This document shows positions 32,180-40,870 of a stretch of 64,000 bases of DNA, one piece after another (position 1 is the stretch's first letter; every line of letters begins with the position of its first letter). Under the pieces are notes generated by a model that was given only the letters and a program-made list of their open reading frames with translations, ran no database searches and had not been told where the DNA came from. The position numbers were made by a program, and so were the translations under genes. The stretch is from Anaerolineae bacterium (GTDB lineage Bacteria; Chloroflexota; Anaerolineae; Aggregatilineales; Phototrophicaceae). The stretch is from contig JABWBO010000001.1 of NCBI GenBank assembly GCA_013360465.1, positions 62,001 to 126,000 of the forward strand. The letters run 5' to 3'.

Positions 32180-33162
32180 GCGCCTTCGACCGCCTCGCGC
32201 ACGGCGCGAATATTGGAGAGGGGAGAAGTAATCATTGCCACGCACCCGGTCGAGATGACCAACCGCCTGCCGTTCGTTTCGGCGATGGCGTCGCGCACTG
32301 CCTGCTTGACGCTGGTTGGAGTGCCCTGGTGCAGATGCTCCCATTGGGCGATCCCGCCGCAGACCGCGCCGTCGAACATTGTTTTGCCCATCGTCAGAGT
32401 GGGTGGCGTTGTCTGATCGTGCCAGTTGACGACCTGGGCTGGAAGCTGTGGGGCGAACTTGAACATCGGCGATTCGCCGTGCAGGTGCAGTACATTCAGC
32501 CACCACCGGGTGGGCAGTGTCTCCAGAATCTTCTGGTCATAGGGCAGCCCGAAGGCGATATATTCGGATTCCGCCAAGGCTGCGTAGTTGGCGTACTGAA
32601 TCGCATAGAAGATTCCAGAGATGGGCAGACGCTTTAGCGCTTCGATGAATCGCAGGGTCGTCTCGGTCAGCACGCTCAGCCCACTGTGGACGCGGTCCGG
32701 CTCAGTACGCAGATCGTGGATCAGACGTTCGTGCCCAGCAATATGTTTCGCCTGAGTCAGTGGGCTGAAGAGAGTCTGGATGACCGGCGTGTCCTCGCCG
32801 ACCGCTTCGCAGACCAATTGAACCGTCTCGATCTGACGGCTCAGAGTGCCCCGTCCCGGATCAAGGGGGCGGAGATTCGTCCAGTCGAGCGACCGCTCGA
32901 TCACCCGCTTTTTGTATACGCGGGTCCCTTCCAGCGAGCCTTCCCATGCGTCCTGGACACCGTAATCGCTGACGGCGAAACTGCTGGCAGGCGTGATCTT
33001 GACGAAATCCCAATCGTATGCGCGCTGATAGTCCACGGTAGATTGGGCGAGATCGGCGGCGCGCTGATCATCACCGGGGAAATGCCGCCACAATGCCGCC
33101 GGAACCCGGTCTGTTGGTTCTCCTGCGATAGTCTTTTCTAGGCGTTCTCTCTTGCGCATCAT
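32176..33162 (-). CDS. uroporphyrinogen decarboxylase family protein
   Basis: The 328-residue protein of the URO-D fold starts at the ATG ATG pair 33162/33159, which has GAGAGG just upstream; the frame extends further but reads poorly. It begins ERLEKTIAGEPTDRVPAALWRHFPGD, the standard N-terminus of this superfamily, and contains the ITPASSFAVSDYG segment, TLFSPLTQAKHIAG and LHLHGESPMF. True HemE usually has RQAGRYLPEY at the N-terminus, which is missing. This is therefore one of the broad URO-D-like group, which includes methyl-transfer proteins acting on cobalamin or other cofactors. No haem or corrinoid genes lie nearby. It is cotranscribed with rsmD. Confidence 0.8.
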   Translation of the reverse strand: MMRKRERLEKTIAGEPTDRVPAALWRHFPGDDQRAADLAQSTVDYQRAYDWDFVKITPASSFAVSDYGVQDAWEGSLEGTRVYKKRVIERSLDWTNLRPLDPGRGTLSRQIETVQLVCEAVGEDTPVIQTLFSPLTQAKHIAGHERLIHDLRTEPDRVHSGLSVLTETTLRFIEALKRLPISGIFYAIQYANYAALAESEYIAFGLPYDQKILETLPTRWWLNVLHLHGESPMFKFAPQLPAQVVNWHDQTTPPTLTMGKTMFDGAVCGGIAQWEHLHQGTPTSVKQAVRDAIAETNGRRLVISTGCVAMITSPLSNIRAVREAVEGA

Positions 33163-33190
33163 GCCTCTCGTTCGACCTGGAGCGAATGGA

Positions 33191-33496
33191 TCAGCGCGCT
33201 GCGCCAAGCTCCTGAAGTCGCTGAAGGATCATGCGTTGAAGAATCTGCAGACGGTCGTTGCCCGCATCCTGCTGCCGTGCGCTGGCGACAAGACCGCTTG
33301 CCTTCTGGAAAAGTTCGGACGCGGTACCGCGATTACCCTGCGAACGGCGCACCAGCCCCAAGCCATACAGGGCGTCAATGCTGTCGCTGTTGCGATTCAC
33401 CAGATCTTCAAATGCTTTGGCAGCGGCGTCAAGCTGACCCTTACGGTACGTGATCCACGCCTGACCAATTTGCTCAGCGAGGTTGCTCTTGTCCAT
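33191..33496 (-). CDS. small TPR-repeat protein
   Basis: The 101-residue protein consists mainly of two tetratricopeptide repeats (residues about 5-75). Their consensus small and aromatic residues are AWITYRKGQLDAAAKAFEDLV and ALYGLGLVRRSQGN with a following AxELFQKA helix. There is no signal peptide. It probably serves as a protein-binding scaffold. It is the first gene of the run toward the URO-D, rsmD and ImmA-like genes and has a candidate promoter at 33541-33570. Confidence 0.8.
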   Translation of the reverse strand: MDKSNLAEQIGQAWITYRKGQLDAAAKAFEDLVNRNSDSIDALYGLGLVRRSQGNRGTASELFQKASGLVASARQQDAGNDRLQILQRMILQRLQELGAAR

Positions 33497-33540
33497 TTGT
33501 GAAGACCCTTCATGATGACACTGTCAAGCAAACAGCGGGG

Positions 33541-33570
33541 ATTTTACCCCTCCACGGGCGAAAATAACAA
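33541..33570 (-). promoter_or_regulatory. candidate promoter of the TPR/URO-D/rsmD operon
   Basis: On the minus strand TTGTTA (33570-33565), 18 bases, then TAAAAT (33546-33541). It lies in the short gap behind the large membrane protein gene. Confidence 0.42.
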
Positions 33571-33578
33571 CTTTCTTG

Positions 33579-35879
33579 CTACCCCGAAATAATGGTGATT
33601 GCTGAGGGTAGGGCGTAGCGCTGCCCCACCAGCGTACCATCGAGCGTGAAGAAGGTGAGTGGCTGCCGGATATCACAGCCGAAATCGCAGGAAAACACCG
33701 CCAGAACGAGATCGTAGTTCCCAGGGGAGAGCGAGTTCGGGACGGAGATTCGCCACTGATCGATGACGGTGCGTCTCGGTTGCCATCGTGTCGTTGGTAG
33801 ATCGCCGGGATGGCGCGTCGATGTCAGCGTATCAATGCGCCCACTGGAACGGTCCTGAAAGGCGATCTGCGTGCGGTAGTTCGCATCGAGCGGGCGAAGC
33901 GTTCGCCAATAGAGTGTCAGGTCCAGGGTGGATCCGCTATGGACTGCGGTGGTCTCGATATCATATGCCGTCAGTTCCAGACCTGAATCGGAGCGGATGC
34001 TCGTCACCTGTTCCATCCCTGCCAATGAATCGACAGCATATGCGCCGATGCCCTGGGCGACTTCTGGAAACGCCCTAACCAGCAGCAAGACGCCTGCTAC
34101 AGCTAATAGCAGGGCAGCGAAGAACCGCGCTTCAAGGGCGGTGAGCAGCGTTGGTCCTCGGATGATCGCCCAGTCTTCCTGTTTCCAGCGCAGCGTGATG
34201 AAGACCCCTATGATCGCAGCCGCCCATGTGGTGAGCCAGGCGATCAACCTTGGCAGGGTGCTGTCCAGAGTCAGCCACAATTCGCCGCGCGTGCCGCGCG
34301 GCAGGTCAAGGGCAAGCAGTTGACTCTCGGAAAGGCTGCGTAGGACAATTTCCGTCCCGGAAAACCGCGCTGTCCATCCCGGAAAGGCGGCGATGAGTAT
34401 CTCCAGGCTCAGCGGTGTGAACGCTTCGACCTGGAGCCTCAGATCGTGGGCGCTGCTGGTGATGAGTCCGATCTGCGCCCTGCCGGAGAGAATAGCCGTC
34501 TTGCTGCCAGCGTTGTTCAGTTGATTGCTCAGGGACTCGCTGCTGACGATGTAGTCGGATAAGATGGTCGCCGGGAGCGCTGTTCCAAGTGGGAGGATTG
34601 CTGTTCCATAGCCCCGTTGTTCAAAGCTCAGCGCAGCCTGCGATGAAAAATCTCGCAGCCCGGATGGCGCATTGAGCGTCACAGCAGCCACGAGCTGCGG
34701 CTGGAGTACTCCGGCGACAGCGACGCTGCACAGCGTGATCGGAAGGATCTGTCTGAGCGGCTTAAGGAGATCAGCGCTGAGCGCTGCCGCCGAGGATCCG
34801 ACGATTGCAAAGCACAGCGCAGCCGGGATAAGGAACCAGTATGAATCGCTGCCGATCAACGATGCGCCGGTGAGCGCCAGGGCGGCGAGTAAGGCGATTC
34901 CGTAGAACCTTCGCCCGGACCCCTTTCGGCGCAGGGCAAGCGGGGCGATAGGAAGTACCAGCAGCGGCGTGAAGCCCAGCGTAAACTCCGGCAGGTTATT
35001 CAGGACGTTGGGGTCGGCAGGTAGGGGAAATGAGAAGAGCGACTGCAAGCGTACAAGATAATTCGGCGCGATATCTGGTGGGTACCAGTGTACGGCGGAT
35101 GATTCCGCCAGGGCTGGCAGCCAGTAGAAACTGGCAATACCGATCCCCAGCGCCGCTGCCGAGGTGACCAGCAGCAGCGGAATCGTCTGACGCCGGGAGA
35201 TATTCAGGAAGACGAGCAGCAGCCCGGCACAGAAGCCTGCTGCGGCGAACCGAGCGTCGAGCAGGATGAGTCCTGCGGTGGTGAATGCCACCGCGCTGAA
35301 GTCCACCGCCGACTGGCGCTGGCAGAGACAGTCAACTGCCCACAGCAGACTTGGCAGCAGTGCAGCGCCGAGCGCCAGGGTGAGATCGCCAAGGCGCAGG
35401 GGGACGGTCACGGCGATCATCGGGTTGAAGACATATAAGATTGCAGCGCAAATCGCGGCGACGGAACCTGCCTTGCGCATTATCAGCGCATAAAGCGAGA
35501 CTCCTGCGATGCAGTTGGCGATTACGAAGCTTGCCGAGACGGCGGCGGCGGGGTTATTCAGCAGCGTGAGATCGATCAGCGCTGGAAGAAAGCCGGGGAG
35601 AGGGGGTAGATAGTGAGGGATCGGCGCGCCGTAGCCGCCGAGCGCCTCATCGGTCCAGCGCGGGTACAGCCGTCCTTCACGGATCGACTGCGCCACCTCG
35701 GCAGCGCGGAAGACGTAGCGCTCGTGGTTTGTCCCAATGGGAACGCTGCTCGATAGCAGGTGAGGCAGCGCCGCAATGATGCAGAAGCCCAGTACGATCA
35801 GCACGCCCCAATCCGTCTTACGCATGGCGCGCTGCATCCAAAGGGGCAGGTCTTCGTAACGCACAGTTGAGGTTGCCAT
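33579..35879 (-). CDS. large polytopic membrane protein, glycosyltransferase-like
   Basis: The protein has 766 residues from ATG 35879 (MATSTVRYEDLP). The frame further upstream overlaps the diverging gene and is not needed. It has about a dozen hydrophobic helices in the first 430 residues, beginning VLIVLGFCIIAALPHLL. An early luminal loop contains HERYVFRAAEVAQSIREGRLYPRWTDEALGGYGAPI, as in GT-C-type membrane glycosyltransferases and the '6-pyruvoyl-tetrahydropterin synthase-related' membrane family. Later comes a soluble beta-rich part with another two helices, and a C-terminal domain ending in YWRTLRPLDANYRTQIAFQD-like sequence. The function is unknown; transfer of sugars from lipid carriers is the best guess. 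Confidence 0.65.
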   Translation of the reverse strand: MATSTVRYEDLPLWMQRAMRKTDWGVLIVLGFCIIAALPHLLSSSVPIGTNHERYVFRAAEVAQSIREGRLYPRWTDEALGGYGAPIPHYLPPLPGFLPALIDLTLLNNPAAAVSASFVIANCIAGVSLYALIMRKAGSVAAICAAILYVFNPMIAVTVPLRLGDLTLALGAALLPSLLWAVDCLCQRQSAVDFSAVAFTTAGLILLDARFAAAGFCAGLLLVFLNISRRQTIPLLLVTSAAALGIGIASFYWLPALAESSAVHWYPPDIAPNYLVRLQSLFSFPLPADPNVLNNLPEFTLGFTPLLVLPIAPLALRRKGSGRRFYGIALLAALALTGASLIGSDSYWFLIPAALCFAIVGSSAAALSADLLKPLRQILPITLCSVAVAGVLQPQLVAAVTLNAPSGLRDFSSQAALSFEQRGYGTAILPLGTALPATILSDYIVSSESLSNQLNNAGSKTAILSGRAQIGLITSSAHDLRLQVEAFTPLSLEILIAAFPGWTARFSGTEIVLRSLSESQLLALDLPRGTRGELWLTLDSTLPRLIAWLTTWAAAIIGVFITLRWKQEDWAIIRGPTLLTALEARFFAALLLAVAGVLLLVRAFPEVAQGIGAYAVDSLAGMEQVTSIRSDSGLELTAYDIETTAVHSGSTLDLTLYWRTLRPLDANYRTQIAFQDRSSGRIDTLTSTRHPGDLPTTRWQPRRTVIDQWRISVPNSLSPGNYDLVLAVFSCDFGCDIRQPLTFFTLDGTLVGQRYALPSAITIISG

Positions 35880-35903
35880 GCCGCCATTGTCGCACAAGGT
35901 CGC

Positions 35904-35932
35904 TTGATCTGAAAATAGGACAATGCTATGCT
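35904..35932 (+). promoter_or_regulatory. candidate promoter of GNAT gene at 35941
   Basis: TTGATC (35904-35909), 17 bases, TATGCT (35927-35932). The predicted mRNA start is within a few bases of ATG 35941, so the transcript would be nearly leaderless. Confidence 0.4.
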
Positions 35933-35940
35933 TTGCCAGC

Positions 35941-36408
35941 ATGGTGACCATTCGTCCTCTGACCCACGCGGACCTTGAAACGCTTTCCTCATTCTGGCAA
36001 GAACAGTCGAGCTTGATTGCTCAGTCTGACCCGCGCGTTATGTCAGCGACCGCCGTCAAGGATTGGCACAGCGGCATGACATCGCTGCTCCTTGACGAGC
36101 GTACAGCGGCGTTTGTCGCCGTCGATGATCGAGGATTTGCGGGCTACATCGTGGGATGGGAATCGCCCGTCGGTCTGCTCCCCGGCGTTGGGGCGCGCAT
36201 GGGCCTGGTCGGCGATTTGGTCGTCGACATGCACAATTATCGAGCGGGGGTGGCACGGGAGTTGGCAGGCGCGCTGAAGACGGAATTTAACCGGCGGGGG
36301 GTGACGCGGCTGGCTGCCTTCAGCCTGCGCCACCATGTGACCGGGCAAGCCTTCTGGCGCTCGATGGGGGGGATAGAATGGCTAGACGGCTTCTGGCTGA
36401 AGGATTGA
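35941..36408 (+). CDS. GNAT-family N-acetyltransferase
   Basis: The 155-residue protein starts at ATG 35941 (MVTIRPLTHADLETLSSFW). It contains AFVAVDDRGFAGYIVGWES and GLVGDLVVDMHNYRAGVARELAGAL, with the acetyl-CoA loop changed to YRAGVA, and a C-terminal RLAAFSLRHHVTGQAFWRSMG. The fold is clear; the substrate is unknown. It diverges from the large membrane protein gene and is followed after 16 bases by a second GNAT gene, so both belong to one operon with the editing protein. Confidence 0.78.
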   Translation: MVTIRPLTHADLETLSSFWQEQSSLIAQSDPRVMSATAVKDWHSGMTSLLLDERTAAFVAVDDRGFAGYIVGWESPVGLLPGVGARMGLVGDLVVDMHNYRAGVARELAGALKTEFNRRGVTRLAAFSLRHHVTGQAFWRSMGGIEWLDGFWLKD

Positions 36409-36424
36409 TGGGGAGATCGCTGGG

Positions 36425-36922
36425 GTGATGGCAGAGGTTACGGTGCGCCGGGCGCTACGGATGGACATGGACGCTATCGCGCAGATGTGGATGGCGCTGG
36501 TGGACCATCATCAAGAACTTGACCGGAGGCTGCCACCGGCTGCAGGCGCAGGGGCGCGCCGCTATGCGGCAAGTCTCGAGGAGCGGCTGGATGACCCGTC
36601 GACGCGCATCCTGGTGGCAGAGATCGATGGACAGTCCGCAGGTTACGTCCTGGCGATGATCGTCGATACGATGGATGACATGTTCGTTCACGAGACATCC
36701 GGTTTTGTCGCCGACATCTACGTGAAGCCGGAGTTCCGGCGAGACGGAGTTGGGCGCGCGATGGTTGGAACCCTGCATCAATGGTTTGTCGAGAGCGGGG
36801 TGGACTTCTATGAGTGGCATGTTGCCGCGCTGAACGCAGGTGCTGTGGCATTCTGGGAGGAACTAGGTGGCAAGCCGGTTCTGGTCCGGATGCGAAAGGA
36901 AATTGAGGAGGCGCGATCATGA
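36425..36922 (+). CDS. GNAT-family N-acetyltransferase
   Basis: The protein has 165 residues (GTG 36425 or ATG 36428). It is a well-conserved GNAT: VRRALRMDMDAIAQMW, ILVAEIDGQSAGYVLAMI, DIYVKPEFRRDGVGRAMVGTLHQW with RRDGVG as the acetyl-CoA pyrophosphate loop, and AALNAGAVAFWEELGGK at the end. Its stop overlaps the next start by four bases. The coupling with an alanyl-tRNA editing protein suggests the two act in the same physiological setting, but no direct link is known to me. Confidence 0.87.
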   Translation: MMAEVTVRRALRMDMDAIAQMWMALVDHHQELDRRLPPAAGAGARRYAASLEERLDDPSTRILVAEIDGQSAGYVLAMIVDTMDDMFVHETSGFVADIYVKPEFRRDGVGRAMVGTLHQWFVESGVDFYEWHVAALNAGAVAFWEELGGKPVLVRMRKEIEEARS

Positions 36923-37641
36923 CGGAACTGCTCTATCAGACCGACAGCTACCTCCGGGAATTCGAGGCGGTTGTCACCTCGGTCGATGTGGCGGCGCGAA
37001 CGGTGACACTCAATCGCACCGCATTCTATCCGGGCGGCGGTGGTCAACCGTGCGATACGGGTGATCTGGAAGTTGGCGGGCGGCGCTATGCTGTTGTCAG
37101 GGTTGAGCGGGGTAATCTTCACGTCCTTGACGGCGATACGATGCCGGAGGCAGGGGCAGCGGCGATTGGCTGCCTGGACTGGGAGCGCCGCTTCAAACTT
37201 ATGCGCACCCATACGGCGATGCACATCCTTTGCGGCGTCGTCTGGCGCGATTACGGGGCAAGCGTGACCGGCGGAAACATGGAGCTGCTGGAAGGGCGGA
37301 TGGACTTCGAGTTCGAACGCCTGCAGAAGGATTTCGTTCAGGAGATCGAAGATAAGATCAACGTCGAGGTGCGGGCGGCGCGGGACGTCCGCGTCAGGAT
37401 TCTGCCGCGCGGTGAGGCATTTCAGATCCCCGATCTCATTCGTACCAAGATCAATCTGCTGCCCGAAGGCATACTTGAGGTGCGTACGGTCGAGATCGTC
37501 GGTCTCGACCTTCAGGCAGACGGCGGCACCCACGTGAATAACACCCGCGCTGTCGGGCGGATTCGGATCACCGACTACAAGAGCAAGGGCGGCATCAACA
37601 AGCGCATCTATGTGCGTATCGAAGACGACGATCAGCCATGA
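36919..37641 (+). CDS. alanyl-tRNA editing protein (AlaX type)
   Basis: The 240-residue free-standing editing domain is related to AlaRS and removes serine or glycine wrongly attached to tRNA-Ala. Motifs are LNRTAFYPGGGGQPCDTG near residue 34, RTHTAMHILCGVVW with the zinc ligands HxxxH near residue 97, and QADGGTHVNNTRAVG near residue 200, where the Cys of the AlaRS motif CxxxH is replaced by Asp. The last quarter is RIRITDYKSKGGINKRIYV, usual for AlaX. It overlaps both neighbours by four bases. The Asp variant may still bind metal. Confidence 0.9.
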   Translation: MTELLYQTDSYLREFEAVVTSVDVAARTVTLNRTAFYPGGGGQPCDTGDLEVGGRRYAVVRVERGNLHVLDGDTMPEAGAAAIGCLDWERRFKLMRTHTAMHILCGVVWRDYGASVTGGNMELLEGRMDFEFERLQKDFVQEIEDKINVEVRAARDVRVRILPRGEAFQIPDLIRTKINLLPEGILEVRTVEIVGLDLQADGGTHVNNTRAVGRIRITDYKSKGGINKRIYVRIEDDDQP

Positions 37642-38642
37642 TTGGACGCATGTTTCGCCAATTCAGCCTATTCATGGGGGCTGCGCGGCTCCGCACGCTC
37701 TTCCTGCTCATCGGCGGCACCGGACTGATCAGCCTGATATTGAACGCCGTCGAGGCAGACTGGGTCATCCCAGCACAAACCATACTGGCGCTGACGACAG
37801 TCCTGGGAAGTCTGATCATCATCATGGGCAGGATGGAACCGTCAGATCGCGGTCGATGGCTGGCGATACTGTTTCCGGCAATCGGCGCGCTGATTCTGGG
37901 CGTGTTCATCGTGCCGCAGTTCCTGCTGCCCCTGGTTGGCGCCGCGCTGGGTTGGATCGCGGCTGGAATGCTGTTGTTTCGGTCGCGCCTGCCGATACAG
38001 TATCGTGAAGCGGTTCGGCATCTGCGGAAAAATGAATACGCGGAAGCCGTGAAGATTATGGATGGCGTCATCAAAGAGGAACCCGACAAGCCGGAACATC
38101 TGCGCTTCCGTGCGGAAGTGCTGCGTGTGTGGGGAAAGCTGGACCGTGCCAGGCGAGACTACCGGCGCATGACAGAACTCGACCCGCAGTCGGCGGTGGC
38201 ATATAACGGGCTTGCGGAAGTCTGCTTGCAGGCGCGCGACTATGAAGAGGCGCTGAAGGCGGCGCAGTGCGCGGCGGAACTTGCCCCTGAAGAATGGGTT
38301 GCGCTGTACAATCTGGGCATGATTGAAGATCGCCTGGGCAGCGCACAGTCTGCTGTAGATCATCTTGAGAAGGCGCTCGCTCTTAAAGTGAGCGACGTTC
38401 GGCATCGACTGCTGATCCATCTCTACGTGGCGCGCGCCTACGCGCGGTTAGGCGATGCCGCCAAGGCGCAGGGAGCGATCCTCGAACTTCGCAGGAGCAA
38501 GTCCGGGCTAGAAGAGTGGGATACCATCCTAAAAAGCGACCAGGCAGAGACGCTGCGGGTAGCCATCGGTGACGATGTAGAGACTGCTCGCGCACTCATC
38601 GCAGGCTCGCAGGATGTCCTGAGTTTGGCGCGCAGCACATGA
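37638..38642 (+). CDS. membrane-anchored TPR protein 1
   Basis: The 334-residue protein has four hydrophobic helices in the first 120 residues (LRTLFLLIGGTGLISLIL; TILALTTVLGSLIIIMG; WLAILFPAIGALILGVFIV; LLPLVGAALGWIAAGMLLF). A cytoplasmic TPR array follows (about residues 130-290): YREAVRHLRKNEYAEAVKIMDGVI, LRFRAEVLRVWGKLDRARRDYR, AYNGLAEVCLQARDYEEALKAA and ALYNLGMIEDRLGSAQSAVDHLEKAL. No enzymatic motif is seen. It is the first of three successive genes with the same helix-TPR plan, joined by 4-base overlaps, so they probably form one complex. Confidence 0.82.
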   Translation: MIGRMFRQFSLFMGAARLRTLFLLIGGTGLISLILNAVEADWVIPAQTILALTTVLGSLIIIMGRMEPSDRGRWLAILFPAIGALILGVFIVPQFLLPLVGAALGWIAAGMLLFRSRLPIQYREAVRHLRKNEYAEAVKIMDGVIKEEPDKPEHLRFRAEVLRVWGKLDRARRDYRRMTELDPQSAVAYNGLAEVCLQARDYEEALKAAQCAAELAPEEWVALYNLGMIEDRLGSAQSAVDHLEKALALKVSDVRHRLLIHLYVARAYARLGDAAKAQGAILELRRSKSGLEEWDTILKSDQAETLRVAIGDDVETARALIAGSQDVLSLARST

Positions 38643-39535
38643 TGCAGAACAGACGTTGGCTGGCACTGACGTACGTCACCTTCCTGATGGGCTTCGCAGG
38701 CGTGGCGCTGTTCATCGGCGCGATCACCATCGAGGTCTTCACGCGGGAAGACAGTGCCGAGTCGCCGCTGGCGCTGCTGGCTTTCGTGGGGCTTTGTTTT
38801 GCCGGCGGCGTCTTCCTGGTTTGGTTTGGCTTTGTCGGCATCCTGCTGGCGCGCCAGACGCGCCAATTGGGTTCGGGCTATGGTGACGCCTACCGGCTCA
38901 TCGAAGCTTTTCGGTTTCGTGAAGCCATCCCGCTGCTGGAACGTTCTATCCACGAAGGTAAAGAGACATCAGAGGTGCTGATGCTGCTGACCACCGCTTA
39001 CGCTTACACGGGGCAGCTGGCGCGGGCGCAGGCGTCGGCAGATCGGGCTGTGCAGCTCTACCCGAACAACCCCACTGCCCTCATCACCCTGGCGAACGGC
39101 TACCGCCTGCAAGCGGCTTATGATGAGGCGGCGCAGACGCTTCTGCAAGCCGCCCGGCTTGACCCGGACCAACCGATCACCTGGGCGGAATTGGGGTTCA
39201 CGCAGCGGCTGAGCGGGAATGATGTTGCTGCAATCGAATCCTTTGAGCGCGCAGCAGATCATCCCATGCCTACCCCCTATGCGGTGCGCGTCTTCTATCA
39301 TCTGACTCACGCCTATCAGGCGCGGGCGGATACCAAGAGGGCGGTTCAGGCGGCGTCGCGTATGATGAGCGCACGCGAAGGGTTGAATGTCTGGAAGGCG
39401 GCGCTCAAGGCGATGAACGGGACCGCTTATGGCAATTCGCTGCGCTATGAGATCGCCGCGATCGAGCAGGCGCTGGCAGATGCCGACGCCGGGACCCTGG
39501 CTGACCAGGATGTAAGGGATAACAGCCGCCCATGA
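38639..39535 (+). CDS. membrane-anchored TPR protein 2
   Basis: The 298-residue protein has two membrane helices near the N-terminus (about 8-28, LTYVTFLMGFAGVALFIGAI; and 42-68, LALLAFVGLCFAGGVFLVWFG). TPR motifs run from residue 85 to 250: RLIEAFRFREAIPLLERSI, LMLLTTAYAYTGQLARAQASADRAV, ALITLANGYRLQAAYDEAAQTLLQAA and AELGFTQRLSGNDVAAIESFERA. The start overlaps the previous stop (ATGA). The layout copies proteins 1 and 3 of this set, which suggests duplication of an ancestral gene. Confidence 0.82.
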   Translation: MMQNRRWLALTYVTFLMGFAGVALFIGAITIEVFTREDSAESPLALLAFVGLCFAGGVFLVWFGFVGILLARQTRQLGSGYGDAYRLIEAFRFREAIPLLERSIHEGKETSEVLMLLTTAYAYTGQLARAQASADRAVQLYPNNPTALITLANGYRLQAAYDEAAQTLLQAARLDPDQPITWAELGFTQRLSGNDVAAIESFERAADHPMPTPYAVRVFYHLTHAYQARADTKRAVQAASRMMSAREGLNVWKAALKAMNGTAYGNSLRYEIAAIEQALADADAGTLADQDVRDNSRP

Positions 39536-40326
39536 TCTGGCTGATTCGTAATCTACGCCGTGACTATCAGGCATGGGACCGCCCCGCGCGTGTCGCGATC
39601 TTGCTGGGACTGGTGCTGTTCCTTTGTGCCCTGGTCGTCGTGTTCACCGGACCGCCGCAAATTCGTACGCAGGCGCTGGTTGGCGCGGGTGCGTTGGTGG
39701 TGGTGATCCAGATCGTCATCCTCTATGGCAACCGAGGGATGACCTCGCTGTTCACCCGCGCTCAGCGGACCTATCTCTCTGGTGATTTTCAGAATGCGCG
39801 CATGCTGCTGGAAGACGCTCGTGAGCGTGGCAGGTCGGACGCACGTATGCTGACGCTGCTGGGCAATACCTACCGCCAGCTCGGCGATCTTGAATCCAGC
39901 GCACGGGTTTTGTCCGAAGCTCTAGACAAAGCGCCGGATCATCATTTTCCTCTGTATGGTTTTGGGCGTACACTTCTATCGCAGGGCGCGTACCAAGAGG
40001 CGATCTCGGTCATTCGTCGAGCGGTTGATGCCGGCGCGCCTCCGGTTGTACTGGGGGATCTCGGAGAGGCATACTTCCGACTTGGTGATTTCGCCGCAGC
40101 GCGCAGCGCACTTGGCGCGGCGGAGCAACCAGGCGCAGAGATGCCGCCGCACCGTGAACTGATGGTTCGTCACATGTTGTATGTGATGGGCGCCGGTGAG
40201 CCTCCATCCGCCGATCTGATACATACAGGTCTGCCTTACTGGCAGGCGAGTGCAGAGCGTTTCGCGCATACGCCCTATGGCGCTTCCGTAAACCAGGATG
40301 TGCGTGCGCTAGAGTCGTCGATCTGA
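39532..40326 (+). CDS. membrane-anchored TPR protein 3
   Basis: The 264-residue protein has two N-terminal helices (VAILLGLVLFLCALVVVF and ALVGAGALVVVIQIVILYG). TPR-like repeats follow from about residue 78: RTYLSGDFQNARMLLEDA, LLGNTYRQLGDLESSARVLSEAL, YGFGRTLLSQGAYQEAISVIRRAV and LGEAYFRLGDFAAARSALG. It starts inside the stop of protein 2. It is shorter than its two partners. The function is unknown; scaffolding at the membrane is likely from the fold. Confidence 0.8.
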   Translation: MIWLIRNLRRDYQAWDRPARVAILLGLVLFLCALVVVFTGPPQIRTQALVGAGALVVVIQIVILYGNRGMTSLFTRAQRTYLSGDFQNARMLLEDARERGRSDARMLTLLGNTYRQLGDLESSARVLSEALDKAPDHHFPLYGFGRTLLSQGAYQEAISVIRRAVDAGAPPVVLGDLGEAYFRLGDFAAARSALGAAEQPGAEMPPHRELMVRHMLYVMGAGEPPSADLIHTGLPYWQASAERFAHTPYGASVNQDVRALESSI

Positions 40327-40357
40327 GATGAACCTGATGTGAAGGAGAGTTGAAGAC

Positions 40358-40870
40358 ATGACAGCGACGAGAACGAGGACACGAAGCGGGGGAGTCTCCA
40401 TCGTGCGGATCGCCTTGATCGTCGGCATTGTCGGCATCCTGATCGTCGGAGCCTGGCTTGTATGGTTCTTTATTGACCAGGCGTCCCGCCAGGTTCCGTT
40501 TGATGTTGCCGTATATCCCGGAGCGGAGTTCTGGGGTGAAAATGATGTCCAGCCCGGCGGGCGGAACCTGTTCTATCGGACGCCCGATTCGCCCGAACTG
40601 GTCGCCGAGTTCTACCAGCTTCGCCTTAATGAGTATTATGGTGATGCCGAGCAGTTCTGCGTGCGCATCCCCCCTGAAGGCGTCAATGAGGGGCTGGAGA
40701 ATAATCCGAATGCGGTCTTGTATCAGTTCAAGTGCATGTTCGACCGTTCTGGCTTTAACGCAACGCAGTTCACGCAGGTCATCATTTATCCGGGGCGGTA
40801 TAACCCGGATCCCTTCTTCAACGCCGAAGGGCTGACGATTGTCAAATATGAACAACAGTGGCAGCAGTGA
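40358..40870 (+). CDS. single-pass membrane protein, unknown function
   Basis: The 170-residue protein has a short basic cytoplasmic N-terminus (TATRTRTRSGG), one membrane helix (IALIVGIVGILIVGAWLVWFFI) and an external domain of about 125 residues with GAEFWGENDVQPGGRNLFYRT, SPELVAEFYQLRLNEYYG and two Cys residues (EQFCVRIP; QFKCMFDRSG) at a spacing that would allow a disulfide. The start ATG follows GGAG. It lies 31 bases after the TPR genes and its end overlaps the next gene by 23 bases, so it belongs to the same operon. I recognise no family. Confidence 0.6.
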   Translation: MTATRTRTRSGGVSIVRIALIVGIVGILIVGAWLVWFFIDQASRQVPFDVAVYPGAEFWGENDVQPGGRNLFYRTPDSPELVAEFYQLRLNEYYGDAEQFCVRIPPEGVNEGLENNPNAVLYQFKCMFDRSGFNATQFTQVIIYPGRYNPDPFFNAEGLTIVKYEQQWQQ

